Below, one piece after another: positions 45,518-55,374 of a DNA stretch of 64,000 bases; position 1 is the first letter of the stretch, and each line of letters starts with the position of its first letter. The notes below the pieces were generated by a model. It was not told the origin of the DNA and made no database searches. It saw only the letters and a program-made list of their open reading frames with translations. The position numbers and the translations under genes are program-made. This stretch comes from Acinetobacter sp. NIPH 2699 (lineage in GTDB: Bacteria > Pseudomonadota > Gammaproteobacteria > Pseudomonadales > Moraxellaceae). The DNA lies in the NCBI RefSeq assembly GCF_022549355.1, contig NZ_JAKZGL010000004.1, forward strand, positions 124,001 to 188,000, read 5' to 3'.

Positions 45518-46678
45518 ATGAGCCAAAATCAATCACCATCCAATTCAGAACGCGATACAGATGACGTGAATAAAGCCACTGAAACACAAGCAACCGAAGC
45601 AACGACAGAACAGCAAGCAACCACTTCCGAAAAAGTTGATGAAACAACGTCAACTACGGAGACGACACAAGATCAGCCAACAGAAGCGCCTAAAAAAGGC
45701 AAAGCTAAAATTATTGGTCTGATGATTGTGCTCTTACTTCTTGGAATCATTGCGTTTGGTTTGTGGAAAGCCTATCAACCCCAAGCCGTTGAATTACAAG
45801 GTCGTGTAGAAGCAGAAACCGTTCATATCAGCACGAAAGTCCCGAGTCGTATCGAGGAGTTTTATGTGTCTGAAGGGCAAAACATTAAAAAAGGACAGCC
45901 TTTAATTCGTTTTGTTAGCCCTGAATTAGAAGCAAAAAGAGAACAAGCACAAGCTGCATTGCAAAGTGCAACAGCCTTTCACTCTACCGTCTATCGTGGC
46001 GCGCAACAAGAAAACATCGAAACACTGTATGCCAACTGGCAAGCGATGAAAACGCAAGCAGAATTAGCCGCGACCACGTATAAACGTGGCGAAACCCTAT
46101 TCCAACAAGGCGTTATTTCTCGCCAACGCCGTGATGAAATGCTGGCCACACAAACCTCTGCTCGTGAAACAGCAGAAGCATCTTATCAGCAGTATGCACG
46201 TGCGAAACGAGGCAGTACTGAACAACAGAAATCGACTGCCGATGCACAGGTTGCTATGGCCCAAGCGGCGGTGAAAGAAGCCAATGCGTTGACTGAAGAA
46301 ACCAAACTTTATTCACCCATTGATGGCACAGTATCCAAAACTTATGGCAAACCTACTGAATTGGTCGCAACAGGTGTACCCGTAGTCAGCATCATTGAAG
46401 ATCATGCGTTATGGGTTAGTTTAAATGTCCGTGAAGACATGTATAACAGTATTTATAAGAACAAAACCTTAGAAGGCTTTGTTCCTGCCCTGAATCAGAA
46501 AATCACCTTTAAAGTGAAAAATATTGATGCTGAGGGTGACTTTGCAACTATTAAAACCACACGCCAAACAGGTGGTTATGATATCCGCAGCTTTAAATTT
46601 CATTTAGTTCCTGAACAGTTTATCCCTGACTTGAAAGTGGGTATGAGTGTCTTATTCAAAATTGAAGAGGCAAAATAA
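45518..46678 (+). CDS. HlyD-family periplasmic adaptor
   Basis: 386 residues: a Thr/Glu-rich cytoplasmic N terminus (TEATTEQQATTSEK...), one span (IIGLMIVLLLLGIIAFGLW), a lipoyl-like/barrel-sandwich part (VELQGRVEAETVHISTKVPSRIEEFYVSEGQNIKKGQPLIRF), a helical hairpin (residues about 140-235), then a second lipoyl half (KLYSPIDGTVSKTYGKPTELVATGVPVVSII). The ATG at 45518 has GGAG six bases upstream. It connects the permeases to the TolC-like protein. Confidence 0.9.
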   Translation: MSQNQSPSNSERDTDDVNKATETQATEATTEQQATTSEKVDETTSTTETTQDQPTEAPKKGKAKIIGLMIVLLLLGIIAFGLWKAYQPQAVELQGRVEAETVHISTKVPSRIEEFYVSEGQNIKKGQPLIRFVSPELEAKREQAQAALQSATAFHSTVYRGAQQENIETLYANWQAMKTQAELAATTYKRGETLFQQGVISRQRRDEMLATQTSARETAEASYQQYARAKRGSTEQQKSTADAQVAMAQAAVKEANALTEETKLYSPIDGTVSKTYGKPTELVATGVPVVSIIEDHALWVSLNVREDMYNSIYKNKTLEGFVPALNQKITFKVKNIDAEGDFATIKTTRQTGGYDIRSFKFHLVPEQFIPDLKVGMSVLFKIEEAK

Positions 46679-46681
46679 CCG

Positions 46682-47812
46682 ATGTTTGCTGTCATGCTGC
46701 GGGAGTTACGTTATTTAAAACGCCATAAAGTGGATGCTTTTATGGCGATTGTCATGCCACTACTGGTGATCATATTTTTTGCCAGCATGCTTTCAGCCGG
46801 CAAAGCTGAACATTTACCAATTGCCATTATTGATCAAGACCAAAGCCAGTTAAGCCAAAAAATTATCCATAACCTCAGTATTAACCCAAGCCTGAAGATT
46901 AAGACCATCAGTTCTAGCCAAGATGAGGTTGAACGGATGGTGAATAATACGCAGGTTTGGGGCTTTGTTTTTATTCCAGAAGGGGCCGAGCAACGACTGG
47001 TACAGGCAAAAAATGCTCAAATCAGTATGGCCTATAACCAATCCTTTTTTAGTATTGGTAATAGCATTGCTTCTGCGATGCAAACTAGCACCTTAAATGC
47101 GATTGGCGATTACTTAGGCAATAGCTATTTGACCAATAAGATTCCCTATGCTGAATTCCCTACGCCACATGTCAAAGTCTCCATGCTCTATAACCCCAGC
47201 ATGAGTTATGAATTATTTTTAGAACCCTTTATCGTGCCAGCCGTACTGCATTTATTATTGTGTTGTTGCATTGCCTTTGCGATTGGACAGGAATTCAAAC
47301 GACATACCTTTACAGAATGGGTTGGTTCAACCCATATCGTGTCCCGATTTTTTGCTAAGGTTCTGCTCTATGTCCTCATTTTCTGTTTCTGGACATGGTG
47401 CTGGATGTTCTGGCTTGCTCACATCAAAGGCTATTTTATTGCAGGCTCATTAAGTTTTCTGCTGCTTGCTCAATTTGTCTTTTATTTCGCTTATGCCATG
47501 ATCAGTAGTAGCGTTATATTAGCCACTAAGGATCTGCCCAAAACCTTTGGTTTTATCGCACTGTATGGCGGTTCATCCATGAGCTTTGCGGGGGTCACTC
47601 TCCCCTTGAATAACGCACCAATATTCACACAATTCTGGTCAATGATTATTCCATTTACCCCATATGCCAAGTTACAAACCGAACAATGGGTCATTGGAAG
47701 TAATGTCATCGTTTCACTTGCACCATTCGCAATTCTATTGGTTTTTGCTGGACTATTCACACTACTCAGTATTCGCCTATTAAAGAAAAATGTTCAGGAG
47801 CTCAACTCATGA
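46682..47812 (+). CDS. ABC-2 type permease, first
   Basis: 376 residues of the YbhS/YhhJ-like ABC-2 permease fold: N-terminal span (VDAFMAIVMPLLVIIFFASML), a large periplasmic loop (residues about 40-190), then five spans (FIVPAVLHLLLCCCIAFAIG, VLLYVLIFCFWTWCWMFWL and following). It exports a drug or envelope compound with HlyD and TolC partners. It overlaps the next permease by four bases (ATGA). No ATP-binding subunit is encoded in this operon. Confidence 0.87.
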   Translation: MFAVMLRELRYLKRHKVDAFMAIVMPLLVIIFFASMLSAGKAEHLPIAIIDQDQSQLSQKIIHNLSINPSLKIKTISSSQDEVERMVNNTQVWGFVFIPEGAEQRLVQAKNAQISMAYNQSFFSIGNSIASAMQTSTLNAIGDYLGNSYLTNKIPYAEFPTPHVKVSMLYNPSMSYELFLEPFIVPAVLHLLLCCCIAFAIGQEFKRHTFTEWVGSTHIVSRFFAKVLLYVLIFCFWTWCWMFWLAHIKGYFIAGSLSFLLLAQFVFYFAYAMISSSVILATKDLPKTFGFIALYGGSSMSFAGVTLPLNNAPIFTQFWSMIIPFTPYAKLQTEQWVIGSNVIVSLAPFAILLVFAGLFTLLSIRLLKKNVQELNS

Positions 47813-48927
47813 AATCATTTTTCTTCTATTACCAGCAAACTTTTAAAAACATTGTGAAAAACAATTCAGTGTTTACGACACTAATTGTCTCGATCCTCAT
47901 GTACAGCTTTTTCTATCCAACCGCCTACAAAGCTCAGGTGGCGGAACATATTCCGATCGTCATTGTCGATGAAGAACAAAGTGCTTTAACATCTAAAATT
48001 ATTAGTCAGGCTGCGAACAGTCCACATATTCATATTCAAGCAGTCACCAGTAATTTTCTCGAAGCTGAGCAAATGGTTAAAAACCAAAAAGCCGAAGCCA
48101 TTCTATTACTCCCTGAAAATCTAAGCCAAAGTCTCATGCATGGCGAAATGGGCGGTATCGGACTCTATCTCAGTACCGCTTATTTTCTGCAAACCAAAGA
48201 GGCAGGTACAGGTCTTGCTACCTCTATTGAATATACTCTAAAAGAGTATATGGAAAAGTTTGGTGAGGCCTCACAGTTTGAAATAGAAATGCCGATTCAT
48301 GATATTCCACTATTCAACACTTTATCGGGTTATGGCAGCTATATCTTTCCTGCGGTCGCCAGTTTAATCATTCATCAAACCATTTTGCTCGGCTTAGCAA
48401 TGCTGATCGCCAGTTATCGTGAAAAAGGCTGGTCAGCACAACCTATCGAATTTTGGGCAATTTTTGCCACTATCCTTACGATTAGCGGCTTAGGAGGTCT
48501 CTATTTATATGGCTTCACCTTTTGGCTATATGAATATCCACATGGTGGAAACTTTTGGGGCATGTTACTTGCTGTGCCCATCTATGTGAGCTGTGTCATT
48601 GGTCTCGGTATGTTACTCGGCTCACTTGTTGATATGCCTGAACGTGTCGGGCATTTAATTGTAGTGACCTCTATTCCTCTCTTTTTACTGACAGGCGCAG
48701 CTTGGCCACACGCGGCTATGCCCGAATGGATGCAAGCATTCGCATGGGTGCTACCGTCTACGCATGGCGTACAAATGTTTGTACAACTCAATCAAATGGG
48801 TGTACCAACTGCGATTGTGGTTCCAAAATTAATTTATTTGGCGACACTGGGTGCAGTATTGCTAACGATTTCTTATTATCGTTTGGTGATGATGAAGCCT
48901 ATGGAGAAAGTCGAAGTACAAGGCTAA
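47809..48927 (+). CDS. ABC-2 type permease, second
   Basis: 372 residues, a paralogue of the preceding gene: N-terminal span (VFTTLIVSILMYSFFYPTAY), a periplasmic segment with HIPIVIVDEEQSALTSKIISQAANSPHIHI parallel to the first permease's HLPIAIIDQDQSQLSQKIIHNLSINPSLKI, then five more spans (including VTSIPLFLLTGAAWPHAAMPEWMQ). It is the last gene of the operon. The two permeases probably form a heterodimer. Confidence 0.87.
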   Translation: MKSFFFYYQQTFKNIVKNNSVFTTLIVSILMYSFFYPTAYKAQVAEHIPIVIVDEEQSALTSKIISQAANSPHIHIQAVTSNFLEAEQMVKNQKAEAILLLPENLSQSLMHGEMGGIGLYLSTAYFLQTKEAGTGLATSIEYTLKEYMEKFGEASQFEIEMPIHDIPLFNTLSGYGSYIFPAVASLIIHQTILLGLAMLIASYREKGWSAQPIEFWAIFATILTISGLGGLYLYGFTFWLYEYPHGGNFWGMLLAVPIYVSCVIGLGMLLGSLVDMPERVGHLIVVTSIPLFLLTGAAWPHAAMPEWMQAFAWVLPSTHGVQMFVQLNQMGVPTAIVVPKLIYLATLGAVLLTISYYRLVMMKPMEKVEVQG

Positions 48928-49230
48928 ACTAACTAGAATTTGATATAAAATCCTAGAAAAAATAGGATACTCGGAAACGTCATCCACAACCTGCGTGGTA
49001 TAAAAAGGGAGATTTTTCTGCGATAAATTAATTCTTTGCAAGAAGTGAACAGGTTTTGTGGATGACAAATGGTTTTGCCTACTTTTCCCGAAAGAAAAGT
49101 AGGTCGAGCCTGAGCAAACCAAAGCGAATAAAGCTTTGGTCATGTGCAAGACGAAGTGGCTTATCCAGAAATAGGATGAGAACTCGGCAAGACTCCGTAA
49201 TGATACTATTCAATCAAGTGATTGCATAAA
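48928..49230. other. Structured intergenic region after the efflux operon
   Basis: About 300 bases with no believable gene. Hairpins: CCTACTTTTC (49078-49087) with GAAAAGTAGG (49094-49103), and ACCAAAGC (49118-49125) with GCTTTGGT (49133-49140). The string CCTACTTTTC...GAAAAGTAGG resembles intergenic sequence that I recall from other Acinetobacter genomes, so it may be a dispersed repeat. A minus-strand open frame at 48862-49149 overlaps the permease end and is not called. Confidence 0.5.
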
Positions 49231-49260
49231 AAAACCCAAAGACCGAAATCTTTGGGTTTT
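49231..49260 (-). terminator. gyrA terminator
   Basis: AAAACCCAAAGA (49231-49242) with TCTTTGGGTTTT (49249-49260), 6-base loop, and a T-run on the minus-strand side. Confidence 0.9.
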
Positions 49261-49281
49261 CTCATCAGATTGGACTGCTAT

Positions 49282-52029
49282 TTAGTCTTCGGCAGTATCA
49301 TCTTTTGGTTCAGCAACAACATCATCGGTTTTAACCGTTTCAGAAGTCGCTGTCTCAGTTAATTGGACTTCTTCTAAAACATCCAATTCTTCATCATCTT
49401 CTACTTCAACAGCTTCAATCGAAACAACACCAACTAAGGTTTCAACTTCACTTAAACGAATGAGGCGGACACCTTGTGCATTTCGACCTGTAGTAGCAAC
49501 CTCTGAAGCACGAGTACGAACTAAAGTACCACCATCAGAAATCAACATCAGCTCTTTACTCTCGTCAATCGAAACAGCGCCAACTAACTCGCCATTACGT
49601 TCAGAGGTTTTGATCGCGATGACACCCTTACCACCACGTTTCTTGGTTGGGAAATCACCAACTGGAGTACGCTTACCATAACCGTTAGCACACGCACAGA
49701 GCACTTCACCTGTTTCAGGAACAACCACAAGTGACACAATGCGGCTGATGACATTTAATTCCGCTACGTCATCGCCATCATCTGATTCATCACTTTCAAT
49801 GATGTCTGTCTCTTCGACTTCCAACACACTACTTGCAAAGCTGACACGCATACCACGTACACCTTTTGCAGTACGTCCCATCGCACGAACATCAGTTTCA
49901 GCAAAACGAATGGCCTTACCTTCGTTCGAGAACAACATGATTTGCTGCTTGCCGTCAGTGATTGCAACACCGATTAAGGTATCTTCTTCGTTGAGTTCAA
50001 TCGCACGTAAACCATTTGAACGAACATTGCTAAACTGTACCAGCTCAACACGTTTTACCGTTCCTGATGCTGTTGCCATAAAGACATAATGGTTTTCAGG
50101 GAAATCTTTGAGTGGCAGAATTGCAGTCACTGTTTCATTTGCATCAAGTGGCAACAAATTCACAATTGGACGACCTTTCGCACCGCGTGATGCTTGAGGT
50201 ACTTCAAAGACTCTTAAGCGATAAACTTTACCCACGTTGGTGAAACACAGTACGGTTGCATGGTTTGAAGCAACGATTAAATGTTGGATGATGTCATCAT
50301 CTTTCATTGAGGTTGCTGACTTACCACGACCACCACGACGCTGCGCTTGATAATCAGAAAGCGGTTGAGTTTTCGCATAGCCTGTTTGAGAAACAGTAAG
50401 TACCACTTGTTCTTCTGGGATCAAGTCTTCACGGCAGAAATCAACACCAGACTCAATAATTTCTGTGCGACGTGCATCACCATACTGCTGTATGATTAAA
50501 GCAAGCTCTTCACGAATCAAATTCATCAATAGATTGAAGTCATTAAGAATTGCTGTTAATTCAGCAATTTGACCTAAGATTTCAGTATATTCTGCGTGTA
50601 GCTTATCTTGCTCTAAACCCGTTAAACGATGTAGGCGTAATTCTAGAATTGCAGAAACTTGTGTTGGTGATAAGCGATAGATGTCACCTGACAAACCAAA
50701 TGGACGAGTAGGATCTTCACCTTCAATCTCATCTGGACGAACAGAAATTGCACCTGCTTTTTCCAATAAAGCAATGACGCCACCGCCTGCCCACTCACCA
50801 GTTTGTAAACGCTCGCGCGCTTCGGCTGGGTTCGCAGAAGTCTTAATGGTTTCAATGATCTTATCGATATTGGCTAAAGCAACCGTTAAACCTTCTAAGA
50901 TATGTCCACGTTCACGTGCTTTACGCAGTTCGAACATGGTACGGCGAGTCACCACTTCTTGACGGTGACGAATAAATGCCGCAATAATCTCTTTTAGATT
51001 CATCAATTTTGGTTGACCATTATCTAGACAAACCATATTGATACTGAACGAGTTTTGAAGCTGGGTATGTAGAAATAAATTGTTTACAACAATTTCTGCA
51101 TTTTCACCGCGTTTCAAATCAATCGCGATACGCATACCATCTTTATCTGACTCGTCACGAAGCTCAGAAATACCTTCTAATTTCTTTTCTTTCACCAACT
51201 CAGCAATACGTTCAATGGTTCTTGCTTTATTGACTTGATAAGGAATCTCAGTAAAGACAATAGTCGTTCGGCCTGATTTTTGATCTTCTTCGAAGTGATA
51301 TTTACCACGAATATGTAAACGACCTTTACCTGTACGATAAGCATCAACAATGCCTGATTTACCGTAAATAATACCGCCTGTAGGAAAATCTGGACCCGTA
51401 ATATGCTCCATCAATCCTTCTACAGAAATATTTGGATTATTTGCATAAGCCAAACAAGCATTTACCACTTCAGTCATGTTGTGAGGCGCCATATTGGTCG
51501 CCATACCCACTGCAATACCCGTGGTTCCATTAATCAAAAGATTTGGAATACGTGTTGGCATGACTTGAGGAATACGCTCAGAACCGTCGTAGTTATCTTC
51601 CCAATCGACCGTATCTTTTTCTAAATCTGCCAAAATTTCATGGGTCAACTTCTGCATACGAACTTCGGTATAACGCATTGCTGCCGCGCTATCCCCATCG
51701 ACAGAACCGAAGTTACCTTGACCATCAACCAACATGTAACGCAAGCTAAAGTTCTGCGCCATACGAACAATTGTTTCGTATACTGCACTGTCACCGTGAG
51801 GGTGATATTTACCGATCACGTCCCCGACAACACGAGCAGACTTTTTGTATGCTTTGTTATAATCATTGCCCAATTCATGCATTGCAAACAACACACGACG
51901 ATGAACAGGTTTAAGACCGTCTCTTACATCTGGTAACGCACGAGATACAATTACGCTCATCGCGTAATCTAGATATGAATGCTTGAGTTCGTCCTCAATG
52001 GCAATCGGTCTGATTTCCGATACGCTCAT
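49282..52029 (-). CDS. gyrA: DNA gyrase subunit A
   Basis: 915-residue breakage-reunion subunit of gyrase. Catalytic Tyr is residue 120 (AAAMRYTE). The quinolone-resistance region reads [15 protein letters not shown], with Ser81 and Glu85, the unmutated type. Six C-terminal propeller blades with the GyrA box ([10 protein letters not shown]) are present, followed by a long acidic tail (residues about 870-915, [13 protein letters not shown]...). Its own promoter lies upstream: a possible -10 box AGTATA on the plus strand (TATACT on the coding strand) is at 52132-52137. Confidence 0.98.
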   Translation of the reverse strand: MSVSEIRPIAIEDELKHSYLDYAMSVIVSRALPDVRDGLKPVHRRVLFAMHELGNDYNKAYKKSARVVGDVIGKYHPHGDSAVYETIVRMAQNFSLRYMLVDGQGNFGSVDGDSAAAMRYTEVRMQKLTHEILADLEKDTVDWEDNYDGSERIPQVMPTRIPNLLINGTTGIAVGMATNMAPHNMTEVVNACLAYANNPNISVEGLMEHITGPDFPTGGIIYGKSGIVDAYRTGKGRLHIRGKYHFEEDQKSGRTTIVFTEIPYQVNKARTIERIAELVKEKKLEGISELRDESDKDGMRIAIDLKRGENAEIVVNNLFLHTQLQNSFSINMVCLDNGQPKLMNLKEIIAAFIRHRQEVVTRRTMFELRKARERGHILEGLTVALANIDKIIETIKTSANPAEARERLQTGEWAGGGVIALLEKAGAISVRPDEIEGEDPTRPFGLSGDIYRLSPTQVSAILELRLHRLTGLEQDKLHAEYTEILGQIAELTAILNDFNLLMNLIREELALIIQQYGDARRTEIIESGVDFCREDLIPEEQVVLTVSQTGYAKTQPLSDYQAQRRGGRGKSATSMKDDDIIQHLIVASNHATVLCFTNVGKVYRLRVFEVPQASRGAKGRPIVNLLPLDANETVTAILPLKDFPENHYVFMATASGTVKRVELVQFSNVRSNGLRAIELNEEDTLIGVAITDGKQQIMLFSNEGKAIRFAETDVRAMGRTAKGVRGMRVSFASSVLEVEETDIIESDESDDGDDVAELNVISRIVSLVVVPETGEVLCACANGYGKRTPVGDFPTKKRGGKGVIAIKTSERNGELVGAVSIDESKELMLISDGGTLVRTRASEVATTGRNAQGVRLIRLSEVETLVGVVSIEAVEVEDDEELDVLEEVQLTETATSETVKTDDVVAEPKDDTAED

Positions 52030-52131
52030 GCATACTCCTTTCTACGAGAAAAATCTCGCACTTATATGTCTCAAAACTCGCTAAAAAATCGACTCAGAAA
52101 AACCAAATCGACATCAAAAATTCAGTTGATC

Positions 52132-52137
52132 AGTATA
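52132..52137 (-). promoter_or_regulatory. Candidate gyrA -10 box
   Basis: TATACT on the minus strand, about 103 bases before the ATG. No matching -35 is seen at 16-18 bases, so support is weak. Confidence 0.3.
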
Positions 52138-52236
52138 ACATATTAGAGACTAAATTTGTGTGTCACTTACGATCTATAACCATGATTATTTGGATTTATT
52201 TCAACCAATTCCACAAACTTCTTACATACTGATTAC

Positions 52237-52265
52237 ATAAAAAAACCTCTTAAAAAATAAGAGGT
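52237..52265 (-). terminator. Terminator after membrane protein gene
   Basis: ACCTCTTA (52245-52252) with TAAGAGGT (52258-52265), 5-base loop, followed on the minus strand by a seven-base or longer T-run. Confidence 0.85.
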
Positions 52266-52367
52266 GTTTTGAGGTATTAAAGCTCGTTATGCCATCAAGT
52301 AATTCAACCGTTTAAACAAGCGTTTTCAAAGCAAATAAACCGAATAACATGCTAATAAAGTACTTGA

Positions 52368-53000
52368 TTAACCTAATTGATTTTCTATTTCACTGGATTG
52401 ATTCGCATGCTTATCCGCATACATCAAAGGGAACGTCACCAAAAATAAGCCAAAAATCACAAGAAATTCATACAACTCTTCGACCAAGTCTTGATAGCGT
52501 ACATCGTGTAAAAATACACTCGCAATGATGCGATGATGTTCAACTGCATCAGAAACAATGAGACCAAATGCAGCAAGCAAGAAGCCCCAAATTGGGATAG
52601 ATGCATATCGAAACTTAGCCAAGATCTCTTGCCACAATGTCTTTGAAAAGAGCATGAAAGTCACAGATCCAATCAATAACACAGATATCGCACGAAAATA
52701 TGGTTTTGGCACATCTGGAAAATAGTCACGTCCCCAACTGGTGCTTCGTCCGAACAGTAGCACCCACCACAATATCGCCCATACCCAAAAAATCTTTTTA
52801 CCATGCGAAAGGGTCAAAGGACGCATATAGAAATAACTAAAGATAGCAAAAAACAGCAAGAACATTGCCTGCACATTTTCAACTTGTCGAACAAAATGCT
52901 CTTGAAATATAGGCACATGAAAATCTGCCAAAAGCGGTATAAAACAAGATAGAACAAAGAGGATAACAACAGGCCACGTAAGACGAGTATCTAGCTGCAA
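52368..53000 (-). CDS. Hypothetical polytopic membrane protein
   Basis: 210 residues with about six hydrophobic segments: WPVVILFVLSCFIPLLA, NVQAMFLLFFAIFSYFYM, FWVWAILWWVLLFG, FRAISVLLIGSVTFMLFS, IPIWGFLLAAFGLIVSDA and LYEFLVIFGLFLVTFPLMY. Possible functional residues lie in GRSTSWGRDYFP and in DAVEHHRIIAS/ VEELYEF; I do not recognise the family. No signal peptide. It lies between gyrA and etfA as a single gene on the minus strand. Confidence 0.72.
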   Translation of the reverse strand: MQLDTRLTWPVVILFVLSCFIPLLADFHVPIFQEHFVRQVENVQAMFLLFFAIFSYFYMRPLTLSHGKKIFWVWAILWWVLLFGRSTSWGRDYFPDVPKPYFRAISVLLIGSVTFMLFSKTLWQEILAKFRYASIPIWGFLLAAFGLIVSDAVEHHRIIASVFLHDVRYQDLVEELYEFLVIFGLFLVTFPLMYADKHANQSSEIENQLG

Positions 53001-53149
53001 AAACTCAACTCCAAACCAAAAATATGGGTAGTACCAAAAAGCGGCATATCATAGCACAATACAGATTTTGTATCAGTTTCTTTATCCGCTGCTTATCCAT
53101 ATTTTCAATGGCCCTATTTCAATCAAAATTTTGCTGAAATTTAAGGTCA

Positions 53150-53216
53150 AAAAAAAACGCCCCTGAGCAGAGCAGTAAAGCATCGCTTTAACTGCCTGCG
53201 CAAGAGCGCTTTTTTA
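53150..53216 (-). terminator. etfA terminator
   Basis: Long imperfect hairpin: arms 53167-53181 and 53185-53199 (GCTTTA...TAAAGC around GAT), with outer pairing ACGC / GCGCT and a long T-run on the minus strand. Similar terminator strength in both directions. Confidence 0.8.
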
Positions 53217-53234
53217 GACTTTAATTCAAAAGAA

Positions 53235-54170
53235 TTAAAGCTTAGATACCAATTCTGGTACAACAGTGTTCAAGTCACCCACTAACCAGTAGTCAGCAAC
53301 GCTGTTGATTGGCGCTTCTTCGTCTTTGTTGATTGCAACAATAACTTTAGAATCTTTCATACCAGCTAAATGCTGAATCGCACCAGAGATACCGATTGCC
53401 ATATAAAGATCAGGCGCAACGATTTTACCAGTTTGACCAACTTGGAAGTCATTTGGTACGAAACCAGCATCAACCGCAGCACGTGATGCACCTTGAGCAG
53501 CACCAAGCTTATCAGCCAATGGGTCAAGTACTTTGTGGTAGTTCTCACCAGAACCAACACCACGACCACCAGAAACAACGATACGTGCAGCTGTTAATTC
53601 TGGACGATCAAGTTTCACGATTTCTTCGTTTACGAACTTAGAAATACCCGCATCTTTTGCATCACTTACCGCTTCAACCGCAGCAGAACCACCTTCAGCA
53701 GCAACTGCATCAAATGCTGTACCACGAACCGTACCAACGATGATTGCTTCGTCAGATTGAACAGTTGCGATTGCATTACCTGCATAGATTGGACGCTTGA
53801 ATGTATTAGCAGAATCAACAGCAATGATGTCTGTAATCATGCTTACATCAAGAAGTGCAGCAACACGTGGAAGCAAGTTCTTACCAGTCGTTGTAGAAGC
53901 AGCAAGTACGTATTTGTAACCACCTTTCGCGATGTCAGCCACTAAGCCAGCAACGTTTTCAGCCAATTGGTTTGCATACGCAGCATTGTCAGCAAGCAAT
54001 ACTTTGCTCACGCCAGCAACTTTAGCAGCAGCATCAGCAGCTGCTTGAGCGCCTGAACCTGCTACTAATACAGTAATATCACCACCGATTTTTTGAGCTG
54101 CCGCAACAACGTTTAAAGTTGCACCGTTAAGTGTCTGGTTGTTGTGATCAGCGATAACTAAAATACTCAT
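53235..54170 (-). CDS. etfA: Electron transfer flavoprotein subunit alpha
   Basis: 311 residues; binds FAD and passes electrons from acyl-CoA and other dehydrogenases to ETF-quinone oxidoreductase. Visible: N-terminal SILVIADHNNQTLNGATLNVVAAAQKIGG, then the FAD-binding C-terminal domain RIVVSGGRGVGSGENYHKVLDPLADKLGAAQGASRAAVDAGFVPNDFQVGQTGKIVAPDLYMAIGISGAIQHLAGMKDSKVIVAINKDEEAPI. It follows etfB after 17 bases. Confidence 0.97.
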   Translation of the reverse strand: MSILVIADHNNQTLNGATLNVVAAAQKIGGDITVLVAGSGAQAAADAAAKVAGVSKVLLADNAAYANQLAENVAGLVADIAKGGYKYVLAASTTTGKNLLPRVAALLDVSMITDIIAVDSANTFKRPIYAGNAIATVQSDEAIIVGTVRGTAFDAVAAEGGSAAVEAVSDAKDAGISKFVNEEIVKLDRPELTAARIVVSGGRGVGSGENYHKVLDPLADKLGAAQGASRAAVDAGFVPNDFQVGQTGKIVAPDLYMAIGISGAIQHLAGMKDSKVIVAINKDEEAPINSVADYWLVGDLNTVVPELVSKL

Positions 54171-54187
54171 GATTTTATCCTTCTGTA

Positions 54188-54937
54188 TTAGATCACTTTC
54201 GCTTCATTTTTCAATTTTTCAACAAGCTCGTCTACAGACTTCACTTGCACGCCAGCTTTACGTTCAGCAGGTGCTTCAACTTTAATTGTTTTAAGTTTAG
54301 TGCCTGTTGCAACGCCATAGTCAGCAGGTGATTTAACATCAAGTGGCTTCTTACGAGCTTTCATAATGTTTGGAAGAGCAGCATAACGTGGCTCATTCAA
54401 ACGCAAGTCAGTCGTGATGATTGCAGGAAGACCAAGCTCAACAGTTTGTAAACCACCGTCGATTTCACGCGTTACTTGAACCGTTCCACCATCAACTTTA
54501 ACTTCAGATGCGAAAGTACCTTGACCTGCACCGAGTAAAGCGCCAAGCATTTGACCTACTTGGTTAGAGTCGTCATCAATGGCTTGTTTACCTAGAAGAA
54601 TAAGTTCTGGTTTTTCAGCATCAACAACGCCTTTTAGAATTTTAGCAACTTCTAAAGCGCCGACTTCGTCAGCAGTTTCAACTAAAATACCGCGGTCAGC
54701 ACCTAAAGCCATTGCAGAACGAATTTGTTCTTGCGCGTCTTTAGAACCCACTGAAACAACAACGATTTCTGAAACCGTTCCTTTTTCTTTTAAGCGAACC
54801 GCTTCTTCCACTGCGATTTCACAGAATGGGTTAATTGACATCTTAACGTTGGTAAGGTCAACCCCACTATTGTCCGGTTTAACACGAACTTTAACGTTGG
54901 CATCAACCACACGTTTTACAGCAACAAGAGCCTTCAT
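54188..54937 (-). CDS. etfB: Electron transfer flavoprotein subunit beta
   Basis: 249 residues; pairs with EtfA and binds AMP. Begins [27 protein letters not shown]; typical ETF beta segments are [32 protein letters not shown] and [23 protein letters not shown]. The start at 54937 is preceded by GAGGAT; an in-frame reading from 54961 lacks a family match. It is the first gene of the etfBA operon; its promoter is in the 437 bases upstream. Confidence 0.97.
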   Translation of the reverse strand: MKALVAVKRVVDANVKVRVKPDNSGVDLTNVKMSINPFCEIAVEEAVRLKEKGTVSEIVVVSVGSKDAQEQIRSAMALGADRGILVETADEVGALEVAKILKGVVDAEKPELILLGKQAIDDDSNQVGQMLGALLGAGQGTFASEVKVDGGTVQVTREIDGGLQTVELGLPAIITTDLRLNEPRYAALPNIMKARKKPLDVKSPADYGVATGTKLKTIKVEAPAERKAGVQVKSVDELVEKLKNEAKVI

Positions 54938-55374
54938 GTAATCCTCGGCTGTTCTAAACAAGTAAATGTAGTAAAGAGCATTCTAACTCTTCGATCGAAA
55001 CTTTTTAGGTGCCCTATCTTGCAATGTATTTGGCATTTTGGTCAAGTCACAATTTCCGCTACGACTAGAAAAAAGATGAAATGCTCAGTTCACTAATTTA
55101 AAATTCTGATTCAGCACAGACATTGGATCATTAATCAACATCAACATTAAACTTTGATTTTTCTAATAATTTAAAGAATTCAACAACCTAAAACACATGT
55201 TTTCTACCGAACAAGCATGATCTGTAAGCGATCATTACCAGTGAGTTTGACTCTCACAGCCATTTTACAAAAACTTGGCAATAAAGTAAGAACACCAATT
55301 AAACAAACTTTCACGACAAAGTTGAAAATGGTCGGTTATTAAACACTCAATTTTGCAACAGAATATATCAATAT
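54938..55374. other. Intergenic region etfB / xerC
   Basis: 437 bases without a gene. It must contain the etfBA promoter; I see TTGACC on the minus strand near 55040 without a convincing -10. One hairpin, GTGAG (55241-55245) with CTCAC (55253-55257), is short. Nothing else is apparent. Confidence 0.45.

Larger units (their letters stand above)
52030..52367. other. gyrA upstream region
   Basis: 338 bases between the gyrA start and the membrane-protein stop. It contains a terminator for the upstream gene (52237-52265) and the gyrA leader. No gene is seen. A short hairpin (CGAGA/TCTCG, around 52044-52057) lies just before gyrA. Confidence 0.5.

Noticed and set aside
48862..49149. 95-residue minus-strand frame after the efflux operon
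   Set aside because: Overlaps the permease end and lies in a hairpin-rich, probably repeated stretch; no protein features.
55241..55257. Short hairpin GTGAG/CTCAC near xerC
   Set aside because: Five-base arms in a 437-base region are expected by chance; no T-run and no fit with gene ends.
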